64,000 nucleotides of DNA from the NCBI GenBank assembly GCA_004764695.1, contig SMSO01000014.1, positions 5,214,845 to 5,278,844 on the forward strand. Reading direction: 5' to 3'. This DNA is from Schizochytrium sp. TIO01. Lineage: Eukaryota > Sar > Bigyra > Thraustochytrida > Thraustochytriidae. Both the position numbers and the translations under genes were made by a program. The first letter of the stretch is position 1, and the number at the start of each line of letters is the position of its first letter. Below the pieces are notes generated by a model. The model ran no database searches. It was not told where the DNA came from and saw nothing but the letters and a program-made list of their open reading frames with translations. This document shows, one piece after another, positions 11,425-22,235 of this stretch.

Positions 11425-12270
11425 GTAATTATCCAGCACATGATGATCAAGTAGTGTGAGTACTTAGTTAGTTATTATTACCTTCTCATGATGCGTACTA
11501 GGGTACTACTCATTCAAAGCATTTAAATCTCATGCATATACTAGGCCCAAGCCTGGACAGGTCAAGTAAGTGATTGTTTTAACTTTCAACTCATTACCTC
11601 TGACTGATGAAAGTGAGGTAGGAAGTCTGTTAGTAGCACATTGAGAAAGGAATATAAAAAGAAAAGTTCTTCTACCTTTGATTCAATTCTGGTCAATGTG
11701 ATCATCCATTCAGATCAGCAATTTAACGACATTTACAATCTATCTGAGTATGAATCCAGCAATCACTAATGCAGGCAGAAGGCTCTTTACCGTCAGACTA
11801 TCTGAGGCTCTCGAAAGATTTCTAGCTGCGACCTTCAATGAACAAAATGAACAAGAAGATGTAGCGGCTACCTACCACTACCTTAGCTACCTACTAAGCA
11901 AGTTTTGTTTTTGTTTTTGTTTCTGTTTTTGTTTGTTTTATGGTCACTCGAAAGAAGTACCTACTAGGTAGTAGCCCCCTTCTACTACGTCAAAGTATTC
12001 GTCATAATCATCAGCTCAAGTTTTATTTGTTCGTCCTCTGCTGGTGATGTGGTGGGGTGCAACTGCGAAGCTATTACCAATGAATCAACAATGATTATTT
12101 ATTTATATCGCTAAAAGCTAATTTGTTGGGTAATTATCGATGTCTGGCCATGCCTCGACTGGATATCTCTTTCAGTTCCTTTTGCCTGACTTCTTTCGTC
12201 TCTTCGTTTTCTTCTCTTCTGCGACTCTCGGCTCTTCTACCTTTCTCTTTTACCCTTTTCCCTAAAGTTG

Positions 12271-12442
12271 CGAAAACAGTTCATTCATGAACTATGATAA
12301 ACTGTTGTAAGCTGGTTATGTTGTAGACGTAGTAGTGTTCGAGTGGAACATCATCGAAAACAGTTCATTCATGAACTATGATAAACTGTTGTAAGCTGGT
12401 TATGTTGTAGACGTAGTAGTGTTCGAGTGGAACATCATCGAA
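12271..12442 (+). repeat. 84-bp perfect tandem duplication with internal hairpins
   Basis: Two identical copies, 12271-12354 and 12355-12438, plus a 4-base start of a third. Each copy contains the inverted repeat AACAGTT...AACTGTT (12275-12281 with 12300-12306 in copy 1), a nested GTTCAT-TC-ATGAAC, and GTTCGA...TCGAAC towards the end. Noncoding context. Confidence 0.95.
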
Positions 12443-14639
12443 CGTCGAAAAGCAAACTTGGGCGAACGGAAAATTGTACTAAATGAATAGAATTGGTTAA
12501 ACTCCACTTTCTCAGAGGTCATTATGGTTCTTGCAGTTGAAGGTTTACCTCAGTAAAAGGTTTGAAAAGAATAGTGAGAGAACATGTTTTTCTAACAAGT
12601 AGGTGAAGGTTATTAGGTACGTCGTGGAAAATTAAAACCATGGTTCTAAAGATGCACTTAGATAGGTAGGCATGTAGTAAGATACCTACCCACACGTCTA
12701 CTTCGCCATTTTGGATCCCATCTCCAAATAACCCTATTTCGTATCGCGGAACCAGACGTATGTCTCCTAGAAAGTCAGAAATATCGTTAGTGAACTAAAA
12801 ACACTCACCAATCAGAAGAGAAGGATTGACTTAATTGAAGGTATTCAGGTGAGCCAACGAAGAAGAAGAGTCGATGACGGTCTAATCGACTTGTGAGATC
12901 CAGGTACCTCCCAACCTATCAGAAAAGAATTCAATTTGGGAACTTGGGAGGACACATTGGTGGTTTCGTATGCAGCCTTACGAGAAAACCAGCATAAGCC
13001 AAAAGCCTGGGAGAGCTAAAGATATAAGTCTGGTCATCATGGTGGGAAGAGTACCTACTCATCGCCCAAAGCGGTAAAGTTGTAGCATAGTAGTCGAGTC
13101 CTGCATTAGTATCCTCAGTATTTTAAAATATACAAAACTTCAAGTTGATGCTCTGACAATGACGAAGCTTTACAAAGCTGCACAAAATTCGTGACTTGAT
13201 GCTCTCTGACGAGTCTTCGAGCTCACAACCGTTACGAGGACTTGGTGGATTGCCTTTATTTTAAAATTCTCAATGAAACCCAGATTGCTTACTTTACCAT
13301 GAGGTACTTGATTCTTGCTCTTGATTTTATTAATGGTGCTCCTTCCGATTGTGAGACTGCGATATTGTGGTACTGCATCTAAATCAAAGGGAGTTTCATG
13401 GCCCTGTGCCTCTTTCTTGTATTTACCATGGCGAATATCGCATGGCCTTGTACCTTTGGATTTGTTGGAGAATTTTCCTGATATGTTTGGTTCTCTTTAT
13501 GCTAATTCATTTATGCTTTGTCGCAGCAACCAGGATGATTTTGAGAAGTGCATATTCCCTTTGGCTTTTTAATCATCTTTGTAGGATAATAGAAAACAAA
13601 GTGAGTCTTTCGTCAACGTTTCTTTCTTCTCCATTTTGAAGATTTAGAGAACACCAACATGAATAGTTAAAACATTTACTTGTCGCATTTAAAACAAAAA
13701 TGGGCACCTCAAAACCAAACTTGATAGCTAAATAAAAGCACCACAGCGTAAGGTGACGTACGCTTGAAGTTATGTTTGCTAAGGTAGTCTGGAAAGACAT
13801 TCCTTTCCCCCCCTGGGTCAGAGTGGATCCTCCACACTTAGAAGGTATTTCACACAGATCTCGCCCACTGTGCAGTAGAGGCTTTACCTTAATTGTTCGT
13901 GAAAGTCAAGTTCGCTTATTTTTTATTTTTTTTTAGTATTAGCTTTCGCAATACCTAGCTAGCAACTTCAATGTAGAACACTTATTCATTATATTAAAAA
14001 AATAGATAAGAATTAAGGTTAAAATTAAAATGCAAAAGAAGGCTGATAATCACAGGAAAAATAACCAATCTTCTTATTCTTTGGATTTCAAGATTTCTTT
14101 ATCTACGGTTCCGAACTTTCATACCGTCAGTGGCAGTACCCAGTTTATCAAATTAATTCACCATTTCAAAGGTATGCTATACTTGACTTGATTTTTTAGA
14201 AGAGGAGTAAATTTAAGGCTTTATTTTTGCCAAGCCACATCATCCTGCATTTTGGCAAATATTTTTCTCGTCTGAAGTAAGCTTTCATCCTGCATTGACT
14301 ACCTCTACGCGATCCTGAATATAATTTATTTTATCATGCCATTCTTTGAAAGCGGAATCATATTGTGTAACTTTGATGACGATGCATGTTATGCTTTTAT
14401 GTAAACAATTGCGTTGCGCAAAACATGCCCACGTGGCGGCCTAGCTTGGAGCTAAGCAGTACTACTCTATTTCTTAATGTTCCTGGGTGAATACAAATGC
14501 ACCTCAAAAAATTTAAAGAGAACCTTGGATATAAGTAGTACCCACTGCTCCCAAACCACAACCACTATCAAGTCATCCGACAAAGAGACCCCTTCTACTG
14601 CTCAGCTTGGAGCTCAGCTAACCTTGAATCCCGCACACC

Positions 14640-16664
14640 ATGGACGGTGGTGAACAAGGTTCCCACATGCAGCTGCATGAGCTCTTGCGTACTGTCAAGG
14701 AGCTCAAGGCCAAGCTTGCCGAGCTCACCACCGCAGGCCCGGGCGTCTCCGCGACCGGCTCAGGTTTCATCGACTCCAGCGCAAGTCGCCCTGTAGCAAA
14801 CGGAGCTAGTAGGAGCCACAACCCTGATGGCCCTGGATTGCAAGCAGTGCCGTGCGTGGAGCGCGTGCCTTTGCAGGGTCCGATGAGTAGCGAAGTTCAC
14901 GCAGACAACCCTTACAGCCGACTCTTGGCTCTTAAAAATATGGGCGTGGTGCCCAATTATGAGAAGATTCGCGAGTGCAGCGTCATGATCGTGGGCCTCG
15001 GAGGTGTTGGAGCAGTTGCTGCAGAGATGCTCACACGATGCGGCGTGGGTAAACTTTTGCTTTTCGACTATGACTCTGTTGAGATGGCCAATATGAATCG
15101 CATGTTCTTTTGCCCAGAACATGTTGGAAGAAACAAAACAGAAGCCGCCAAGGAGGTCCTTGAGACTATTAACCCGGATGTTGAGTTTGAGCCCTACAAT
15201 TACGATGTGACATTGATGGATAATTGGGAACATTTTGTTGACCGCGTTCAACATGGTGGTGTGGATGGTCAATCCCCAGTCACCCTTGTACTTTCATGTG
15301 TTGACAACTACGCAGCTCGTATGGCAGTCAACCAGGCATGTACGGAACATAATCAACCTTGGATGGAGTCTGGAGTTTCGGAGTCGGCGGTTTCTGGACA
15401 CATTCAATTCATGCTGCCAGGTCGCTCCGCCTGCTTTGCATGTGTTCCTCCCCTTGTTCTTGCTGAAGGTATTGATGAGAGCTCGTTAAAGCGCGAAGGT
15501 GTTTGTGCTGCATCACTACCCACTACAATGGGTATCGTTGCTGGTCTTCTCGTGCAGAACGCTCTGAAGTTCATGCTTGGGTTTGGTCAGGTATCATACT
15601 ACCTGTCATATGATGCAATGGGAAATTTCTTCCCGAGCTCGATTGTTCGCCCTAATCCTGAGTGCGCTCTGCCAGCATGTCATGACCGTCAGGGTGAATA
15701 CTACGGCCACTGGCAACCTGAAATTTGGGAAGGCACTGCTGGGGCTACAGATAATGCTCCAGTAGTGCATGAAAGCAACGGATGGGGCATTGAGTTGAGC
15801 GATCAACAGGAGCTTGAGCATGCCAGTGCTCAGCCAGAGGCAGATTCGTACGTATACACTGATGAGAACAACGACTTGGACTACTACAGAAACCAATTCA
15901 ATGAAGTGCAAGATCTTAATGCCGATACCACAGCTGACTCGTCACACAACGAATACTATGCGGAGGAGGGCATCGCGTCAAATGCAGAAGAAGACATTGC
16001 ACCGCCTAGCCAGGACGAGTACTACGCAGAGCAGGAACATGCCTCACCTCCTCCGCAAGATGGCTCTTATACAGAACAAGAGACAGTCTCGCCTCCACCG
16101 CAAGATAAATTCTATGCAGAGAACCATGATGGTGCTCCTCTTTCACAAGATGGTTTGGACGCAGGGCAGGGTAGCGTCGCACCTCCGCCGATTGGTGGGT
16201 TTTACGCAGGGCAAGATGCGTCGCCGCAAGAAGAACAGGATATGGTCGCACCTCCCCCCCCAGGTGGTTACTATTCACAAGAGGGTGGTGCTGAGGCTCC
16301 TCCTCCTCCTCCTTCCGGTGGATATTACGGCCAAGAAAATACAGAATCTGCATACACAGGTACTCAAGGTGTAGCCACAAGTGGCATCAACGGTAGTTCA
16401 GAGTCGGGTCAGCACCAGCAAAACCCTTGGCAAGAAGGGAGCCTTAGTGAGGGCGGCGAATCCTCTCCGGGAGGTGTAGCTGGAGTTGCTGTAGATGGTA
16501 ACGATTCCTATGAGGAAGAGCCTGAAAGTTCCGAATTGGCATCATATTCAGCCAGGCCGAGTCAGCACCAGTCAGGTTGGCCCACGCCATCGTACGATAA
16601 TGCACAAGAAGGCTATGAAACTTATCAAAAAGATGAAAACGATGGTGTAGCAGGCCTTCTCTGA
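14640..16664 (+). CDS. UBA5: UFM1-activating E1 enzyme with repeat-rich C-terminal tail
   Basis: UBA5 adenylates UFM1 and passes it from its catalytic Cys to the E2 UFC1. The ATG at 14640 (CACCATGG) gives 674 residues. The E1 core spans about 89-365: ATP-binding GLGGVG at 119-124, DYD at 143-145, the Zn-binding pairs C265/C268 and C342/C347, and catalytic C289 in [15 protein letters not shown], as in animal UBA5. The UFM1-interaction motif follows at 382-386 (WGIEL). Animal UBA5 ends near 400 residues. Here about 270 more residues follow, built from acidic, Pro-rich repeats of the form APPPxGGYYxQ/DEYYAEQ. An N-terminal extension of about 85 residues starts with a coiled coil. There is no intron in the frame. 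It converges on the oxidoreductase at 17085. Confidence 0.95.
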   Translation: MDGGEQGSHMQLHELLRTVKELKAKLAELTTAGPGVSATGSGFIDSSASRPVANGASRSHNPDGPGLQAVPCVERVPLQGPMSSEVHADNPYSRLLALKNMGVVPNYEKIRECSVMIVGLGGVGAVAAEMLTRCGVGKLLLFDYDSVEMANMNRMFFCPEHVGRNKTEAAKEVLETINPDVEFEPYNYDVTLMDNWEHFVDRVQHGGVDGQSPVTLVLSCVDNYAARMAVNQACTEHNQPWMESGVSESAVSGHIQFMLPGRSACFACVPPLVLAEGIDESSLKREGVCAASLPTTMGIVAGLLVQNALKFMLGFGQVSYYLSYDAMGNFFPSSIVRPNPECALPACHDRQGEYYGHWQPEIWEGTAGATDNAPVVHESNGWGIELSDQQELEHASAQPEADSYVYTDENNDLDYYRNQFNEVQDLNADTTADSSHNEYYAEEGIASNAEEDIAPPSQDEYYAEQEHASPPPQDGSYTEQETVSPPPQDKFYAENHDGAPLSQDGLDAGQGSVAPPPIGGFYAGQDASPQEEQDMVAPPPPGGYYSQEGGAEAPPPPPSGGYYGQENTESAYTGTQGVATSGINGSSESGQHQQNPWQEGSLSEGGESSPGGVAGVAVDGNDSYEEEPESSELASYSARPSQHQSGWPTPSYDNAQEGYETYQKDENDGVAGLL

Positions 16665-17084
16665 TTTAAAAAAACAGTTCTATCTTAGGTTTGCTAGTCA
16701 TATTGTTTGTAAGCAGGGAGACAAAAGCTTATAGCGCAAGGTAAATACGCCTGTTTCTCATACTTTTGCATAAATTAGAAAAACTATTAAAAAAATAAAA
16801 TTTACTACCATATATCATTTTCGGATATCAGAGAAGCAGAAAACTATTGTTGCAAAGTTTGTAAAACCACCCCCCTATTCTCAAACAAAACATGGCATGT
16901 CTAAAGACTAAAGAGTTCTCAAGCCTTTGGATAATGTCTTGTAAGCTCTGAGTTTACATCAGGCATTTTCCAGTTACCTTGCTTGAAATCTCTGTCCGTT
17001 GTTCATGGCGACTTCAAAAAATAAGTTCAACAATTAAGATAGAAATGAGGGAGTTCTTTATATGATGTGGGCGTAGCAGTGAGT
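16665..17084. other. Convergent 3' spacer between UBA5 and the oxidoreductase
   Basis: About 420 bp of AT-rich DNA between two stop codons. It presumably holds both polyadenylation regions. A run of A/T and AATAAA-like words lies around 16780-16800. Confidence 0.4.
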
Positions 17085-18089
17085 CTACAAAATAGAGACG
17101 ACAATCTTACCAATGCTGGCATTTGTCTCCATGTACGCATGCGCATCAGGAAATGAGGAGATACCTTGAAAACTTTTCGTATCGCGCACAGGCTTGAGTA
17201 CCTTTGAACCAAACTTTTGAAAAGTTTCTTCGACAAACTTCTTGCACAGCTCGCCTTTGTATTCATTGGAACGTGCACGAAGTGTTGTGCCAAGAATCTG
17301 AATACGTTTCCTGATAATATGGCCTAGTAGCGCTGGCATTACACCATTTTGAGGACCGCCTCCAAGAAATCCAAAGAAAACCCAGCGTCCGTCTGAGGCA
17401 ATTGCCTTTGCGTTGTTTTCTACATAAGGGTAGCCCACTGGATCATGGACGATGTCGACGCCCTTGCCGTCCGTGGCATCGAGAACCTTTTGAGCCCAGT
17501 CTTCACTCTTGTAGTTAAAGCCATCGGTGGCACCAAGGCTCTTACAAAAATCAATTTTCTGCTGTGAGCCTGCGGTTACAAAGATAGTCTTCATTCCGAA
17601 AACGTGGCGTGCGAGCTGAATAGCTGCTGTTCCCACACCGCTTGCGCCTGCATGGATAAGGATTGAGTCTTCCGGCTTAGCCTTCGCGACGAGCCAGAGG
17701 TGTTGGAAGGCGGTAAGCCACACTTCAGGCACAGCAGCAGCCTCTTCAAAACTCTGGTCGTCTGGAATGCTCAGAACCTGACGCTCATCTACCACAGCAT
17801 ACTCCGCATAACCACCCCCGCTGAGCAGTGCAGAAACACGAGATCCTTTGTCCCATTTTATTTCGCATCCTGATCCCACGCCTGCGATTTCACCGGCACA
17901 CTCGAGCCCAAGCACGTCTGTAGCACCTGGGGGAGGAGGGTAGTTGCCTTGGACTTGCATAAGGTCTGCGCGGTTAAGTGCTGTGGCATGGATCTTGATG
18001 AGCACTTCGCGACCGGTCGGCTCCGGCACTTCACGCTCCTCCTCCTTGAGAGCGCCATTTTCCGCAACCATGCAATGCATTGTGGGCAT
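17085..18089 (-). CDS. Quinone oxidoreductase, zinc-independent MDR family (PIG3/zeta-crystallin-like)
   Basis: The first ATG is at 18089; two upstream codons are open but start with GTG. The product is 334 residues, the usual length. The N-terminal GroES-like domain contains NRADLMQVQGNYPPPPG (39-55) and LGLECAGEIAGVG (60-72). The Rossmann part has the NADPH loop HAGASGVGTAAIQLA at 146-160 and the conserved DPVG. The catalytic-zinc Cys and His of alcohol dehydrogenases are absent, as expected. NRADL, YPPPPG and the C-terminal layout resemble TP53I3 (PIG3) and bacterial relatives. NADPH-dependent one-electron reduction of quinones in the cytosol is the likely role. No targeting peptide is evident. 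Confidence 0.9.
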   Translation of the reverse strand: MPTMHCMVAENGALKEEEREVPEPTGREVLIKIHATALNRADLMQVQGNYPPPPGATDVLGLECAGEIAGVGSGCEIKWDKGSRVSALLSGGGYAEYAVVDERQVLSIPDDQSFEEAAAVPEVWLTAFQHLWLVAKAKPEDSILIHAGASGVGTAAIQLARHVFGMKTIFVTAGSQQKIDFCKSLGATDGFNYKSEDWAQKVLDATDGKGVDIVHDPVGYPYVENNAKAIASDGRWVFFGFLGGGPQNGVMPALLGHIIRKRIQILGTTLRARSNEYKGELCKKFVEETFQKFGSKVLKPVRDTKSFQGISSFPDAHAYMETNASIGKIVVSIL

Positions 18090-20417
18090 ATTCACAGCTA
18101 GCCGTATTTTGCCTCTCCGTGACGCTTGTCTCGACTGTTTTACTTTTGTGATTGAAATCTCTAGGATCTGGGATGCAGGATTGCGTGCTGCGGGTTTGGC
18201 ATTCCCAGTTCTGTATCTTTTAGACCGCCGCTAAATAGTGCTACAAACGCTTAGCAGACGATACATATAATATATAATAATTATGTGGGTACTACTAATT
18301 TACTCCTTTGACAAGTTGGGTCCCGTCAAAACATGTCAATAGCACCGGTACCAGCTAGCTATCACTAGCAAGGCTATCAACTATGCCACTTGTCTAATAC
18401 CATAGTAAGTACCACCTAGTAGCAACAATTTTGTGCAGGAAGAGGTCGCACATACTTCATCTTTCCCAATATTCGGAAACACTCCTTCGACTTAGTAGTA
18501 TGTAGCGAAGAGGAGCCTCATCTAGCATATTCTAGTTAGAGCTTCATAAGTAGGGCCTGGCCATGTGGAGAGACTTGATGATCCATTGTATATTCGGAGC
18601 AAGGTAACGAGCAGTGTCGGACTCGGCGCAAGGCCCTGGTTCAAGCGAAGGATTGTGTCGGTAAGAGTTATGCGACAGGCGGCTTACTGCAACTAACGCT
18701 GAATATGCTGAAAATCAAAACTATCATATACACTATACACAATTGTTAGGATCGAAGTTGCTTCTTGGGCTAGCTTTTTACCTTGTCTTGTCAGGTGTTG
18801 TTTCGAAATTCTAAACGCTTGAGCTTGTTCTGTGGTTTAAAATTGTGCTTTGGGATGCAGCATTCTTTAAAGAAGACCTTGCTCATAGGTATATTTTACG
18901 GGGAAAAGGAGCGTATGGAGAGTCCGACTGATCAGTCCCCATAGCCAACTCGAATATAGCGCAAGGTTGAAACGTGGTTGTTCTTATTCAATTAGAGGGA
19001 GGCATAAGAATCCAGAGGGTATTATCGAAACAGCAATCCAACCCTCGCCATCACGATGGAACTTAGATTGGATAGTGTCGCACGAGTGGGAAAAATGAAG
19101 GTCTAAGTTTTTGTATCTTGATCATAGCTAACACGCTACAATTAGTCAGAGATAATATCATCTATGTGAGGTTTTGGTCGGCCCTTTAAGTGATAAAGAT
19201 GTCGGATAGTCATTTTTTTTCAAGAATGATAAGAAGATTATGGGCATCTACGAAGCAATTTTAGCATTCAACATTCTCGAGGAAGAGGTGGGTGAGGGGT
19301 TCAATTCGAAAAATTTAATCTTTTGGTTGTAGTAAGAAATAAGTAGATACCTTGATCATCGCGAAACTAGAACAATCAGCTATCAGAAAAGGATTGGAGG
19401 TTCTAATAATCTAACAGGCAGAAATAGTTGCAGTATAAGTAAATTGCAAGACATCTTATGAAATTTAATATGGTCTCACCGCAGAAACCGTATTCTCGTA
19501 GGGTCAGCACGACTTGTCCTTTGCAACCCATATGCTTCGCTGTTGATGAAAGCCCTGTGTAACCATCACAACCACCAGCTCCAACTAAGAACATACCCAC
19601 GTGAGAAGTGATATATGATGAATACCAAGACCCAGTGGACTAAAGGAAGGAAAGAAAACGGGAGTACAAGATCTGAGAAGAAAACGATGGAGAAACGCAA
19701 GGAGAGGCACAGGTAGTTGTAAAAGTAGCAGCCTGCGAGAAGCTCAACTTGTGTGGTGTTCATCGGACAAGATCTCTTCTTCCAATATGAGTTAGATGAA
19801 GAGATGGATGAGATGAAATGGTTTGCGAGAAAAGTTCGATATGTAGAGAGACATTAATTCGTCACTCACAGTGTAGGTAACAGCAGAAACATGAGCTGTA
19901 GCAGTTATAAATCAAACCCAGATTGCCATGGCAAGTGAGGAATCAGTAACATCGAGGCGCGCCTCACCCGCAAAAGAGGCGCATGCGCACGAGATGTAAA
20001 TTTAGGAGCGAGAAAATGAAGAGAATGGAGGAGAGCGTAGAGCGCAGAGAGAGGAAAGCATGAAAGGGCATGCGTGCATTAAAACAAGCAATCGAGCTAT
20101 ATGATGAAAGAGGTGAATCAAACGGTGTCAGGCTGTGCAGGCAGGTAGTAAATCTGCGCTAGCAAACCAATATGAATTCTACTCACCTGAGAAAATTGTC
20201 TGATACGAACTCGACTTTGCTTGATACGTCATACTCCTGGCTATTCTGAGCACTAAGTCAAACTTGGTCTTGAGGTGAAGATGAAGGTGATGGAAGCGAT
20301 AGTGGTTTACTAGATGGAATCGAGTGAAATTGAAAGTGAGAAAATGAGTGAGGGAGTGAGTGACACATATTCAGAGAATGAATTGATGAATGTCCACTTG
20401 CTTACTCGATTACTCGC
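18090..20417. other. Intergenic spacer
   Basis: About 2.3 kb. A GC-richer island near 18550-18712 is open on both strands without a start codon (see findings). The rest is AT-rich with scattered TACCTAG/CTAGCTA words. Small minus-strand frames at 19403-19763 have no domain. Confidence 0.4.
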
Positions 20418-22001
20418 TTATTCCTCAGAAGCCTCAGCCGGGGTGGGCTCTGCGGCGGCGGCCTCGCTGTTAGCAGCAGCAGCCTTCACGCGGTCGAGAG
20501 CGGAAGGTCCGGATGCGGCGAGCGGGGTGGTGGTGGGCTTGGATCCAGGGAGGGTGGGGAAGAGCTCAGAGGAATCCACAGCAGGTGCAGATACCTTCTT
20601 GGAAGACTTCTTCTTGGCGGAAGAAGAATCCTCGTCAGCCGCGGGGGCGGCGGCCTCGGCCTCCTTCTGCTTCGGGGCGCGGGGGAGCACATCGTAGTAT
20701 GCACGCTTGGCCTTCAGCTCCTCGATGGAACCCGGAATGTCCTCAGACTTGCTGGGTGCCTGGAGGGAAAGCAAGGAGAAGGATCCGAGGAGGTCAAGAG
20801 AGTGCATAAGGCGGTCAGCCTTAGCAGACTTCTTCTTGTTGCCGCCCTTCTTCTTCTTAGCGCCCATGACGAGGAAGTCGCCCTCCTCAGTGGACTTCTT
20901 GCCAATAGCCTTCATGCCTCCGAAGTCGTCCCCAGACTTGCGGAGCTCTGGCTTGTCCTCTGCGTTAGCATCAGTGGCAGTTTCATTAGCAGAAGCATCA
21001 CCGGAAGTCTTGATGTTACCAATCTTCTCGAGGTACTGAATAAGGTAGTCGCAGAGCGCGATCTCCTCCTCCCAGGGCTTCTTCTTCATCTCCTCCTCCT
21101 CAAGCATGCGCTCGTACTCAGCCTTCTGCTTCTTATACTCCTCCTCACGCGCCTTGCGCTCGGCATCCCTCTGCTTGTTGAAGGCGTCCAGAAACTCCTT
21201 GTACTCCTTCCACTTGGCGTTGTGCTCCTTCTTGAGGGCGTCACGGTCCGCAAAAAGCTGGTTGAGCTCGCTCTGAATCTCTGTACGCTTCTTCTGAAGC
21301 TTGTCTGCCTTTGCTGCAGAGTCCTTGTTCTTCTTGGTAAGGTCATCGAGCTCCTTGGAGAGAGTGTCGATCTGGGCCTTAAGAGTATCGGCCTCGGAGC
21401 GCTTCTCGCGGATCTGGTCGCGAAGAATGGGAAGGTTCTCGGTGCCGAGAGCGGCAGAAGAAGAGTCCTTCTGCTTGAAAAACTCCTCGACCTTGCGGCG
21501 AACCTGCTTAAGAGCAGAGATCTCCTTCATCACCTCCTTCTCCTCGCGCGGATCCATCGAGGTGGTCTCATACTTGCGCTCGAGCTCAGCGATCTTAGCA
21601 TCGGCCTCCTCCACGGACTTGAACTTGAGCTGCTGGGCAGCGGCCTTATCCTTCTGCTTGGCCTCCTTGTCACGCTTTACGAGAGCGTCACTCTTCTTCT
21701 GGAGATCCGAGGCAACGTCAAGGAGCTTGCCGCGCTTGCTGCGGAGGTCCTTGAGCTGGGAGACCAGAGTGCGACGCTTATCGTTGAAGGGCTTGTTGCT
21801 GGAGCGGGAGGCCTGCTGCTGCTTGTCAATGCTCTGGCGCTCAGCAATAAGCTTGTCAATCTTCTCAGACATCTCGCTTACGGCGCGGTTCTTCGCGGCA
21901 TCGTCAGGCTTCGGGATGCGCTTGAGCTCCACGGTGGCCTTGCCCTCCGGGGCGGCAGGCGCCTCAGCGGCCTGCGTCTCCACAACCTTGTCGTCGCTCA
22001 T
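20418..22001 (-). CDS. Bfr1-like coiled-coil protein (nuclear segregation / mRNP family)
   Basis: A 527-residue, Lys/Glu-rich protein from the ATG at 22001. Residues from about 35 to 320 are almost continuous coiled coil. After it comes KKPWEEEIALCDYLIQYLEK, which matches the conserved PxEEEI.LC..LI.YL block of yeast Bfr1 and its relatives. A Ser/Gly/Lys-rich linker follows, then a second short conserved-looking block near IPGSIEELKAKRAYYDVLPR and an Ala/Ser-rich tail. In yeast, Bfr1 associates with polysomal mRNPs and the ER and affects ploidy and secretion; the same role here is inferred. Antisense frames of up to 420 codons are compositional shadows. The codon use is strongly GC-ending, suggesting high expression. 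Confidence 0.8.
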   Translation of the reverse strand: MSDDKVVETQAAEAPAAPEGKATVELKRIPKPDDAAKNRAVSEMSEKIDKLIAERQSIDKQQQASRSSNKPFNDKRRTLVSQLKDLRSKRGKLLDVASDLQKKSDALVKRDKEAKQKDKAAAQQLKFKSVEEADAKIAELERKYETTSMDPREEKEVMKEISALKQVRRKVEEFFKQKDSSSAALGTENLPILRDQIREKRSEADTLKAQIDTLSKELDDLTKKNKDSAAKADKLQKKRTEIQSELNQLFADRDALKKEHNAKWKEYKEFLDAFNKQRDAERKAREEEYKKQKAEYERMLEEEEMKKKPWEEEIALCDYLIQYLEKIGNIKTSGDASANETATDANAEDKPELRKSGDDFGGMKAIGKKSTEEGDFLVMGAKKKKGGNKKKSAKADRLMHSLDLLGSFSLLSLQAPSKSEDIPGSIEELKAKRAYYDVLPRAPKQKEAEAAAPAADEDSSSAKKKSSKKVSAPAVDSSELFPTLPGSKPTTTPLAASGPSALDRVKAAAANSEAAAAEPTPAEASEE

Positions 22002-22174
22002 TTTGTCAAGTCAGGTGAACTCGAGTCAAGCGTGCCTGCTTCGCCTCCTGCCTCCTTGCGGTAAGCTTTCTCACGCACTTCACTTCGCCTCACTGCACTT
22101 AGTGCTTTGGCCTCTCTTTGCTCTGCTTTGCTCTGCTTTGCTCTGCTCTGCTCGTGCGGCTGCTGGTGTTCCTA

Positions 22175-22235
22175 CTATCTATCTATCTATCTATCTATCT
22201 AACTATCTATCTGTCTGTCTATCTGTCTATCTGTC
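22175..22235 (+). repeat. (CTAT)n / (CTGT)n microsatellite
   Basis: Tetranucleotide run of CTAT with several CTGT units, about 170 bp upstream of the Bfr1-like start codon. Confidence 0.95.

Larger units (their letters stand above)
11118..14639. other. Long intergenic spacer
   Basis: About 3.5 kb between the divergent PX and UBA5 genes. It holds a TCT microsatellite, a TTTTTG-type tract near 11901-11935 and an 84-bp tandem duplication (listed separately). Two overlapping plus-strand frames at 13315-13639 encode hydrophobic, Cys-rich peptides in different frames and are not supported as genes. Confidence 0.45.

Noticed and set aside
13315-13639. Two overlapping hydrophobic plus-strand frames
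   Set aside because: They compete in different frames, are Cys/Leu/Phe-rich, lack splice support and match no domain.
14760-15272. 170-codon minus-strand frame
   Set aside because: Antisense to the conserved UBA5 catalytic core.
19290-19310. GGGTTCAATTCG resembling a tRNA B box
   Set aside because: No A box, acceptor stem or cloverleaf can be built around it. The GGTTCAATCC at 33718 fails in the same way.
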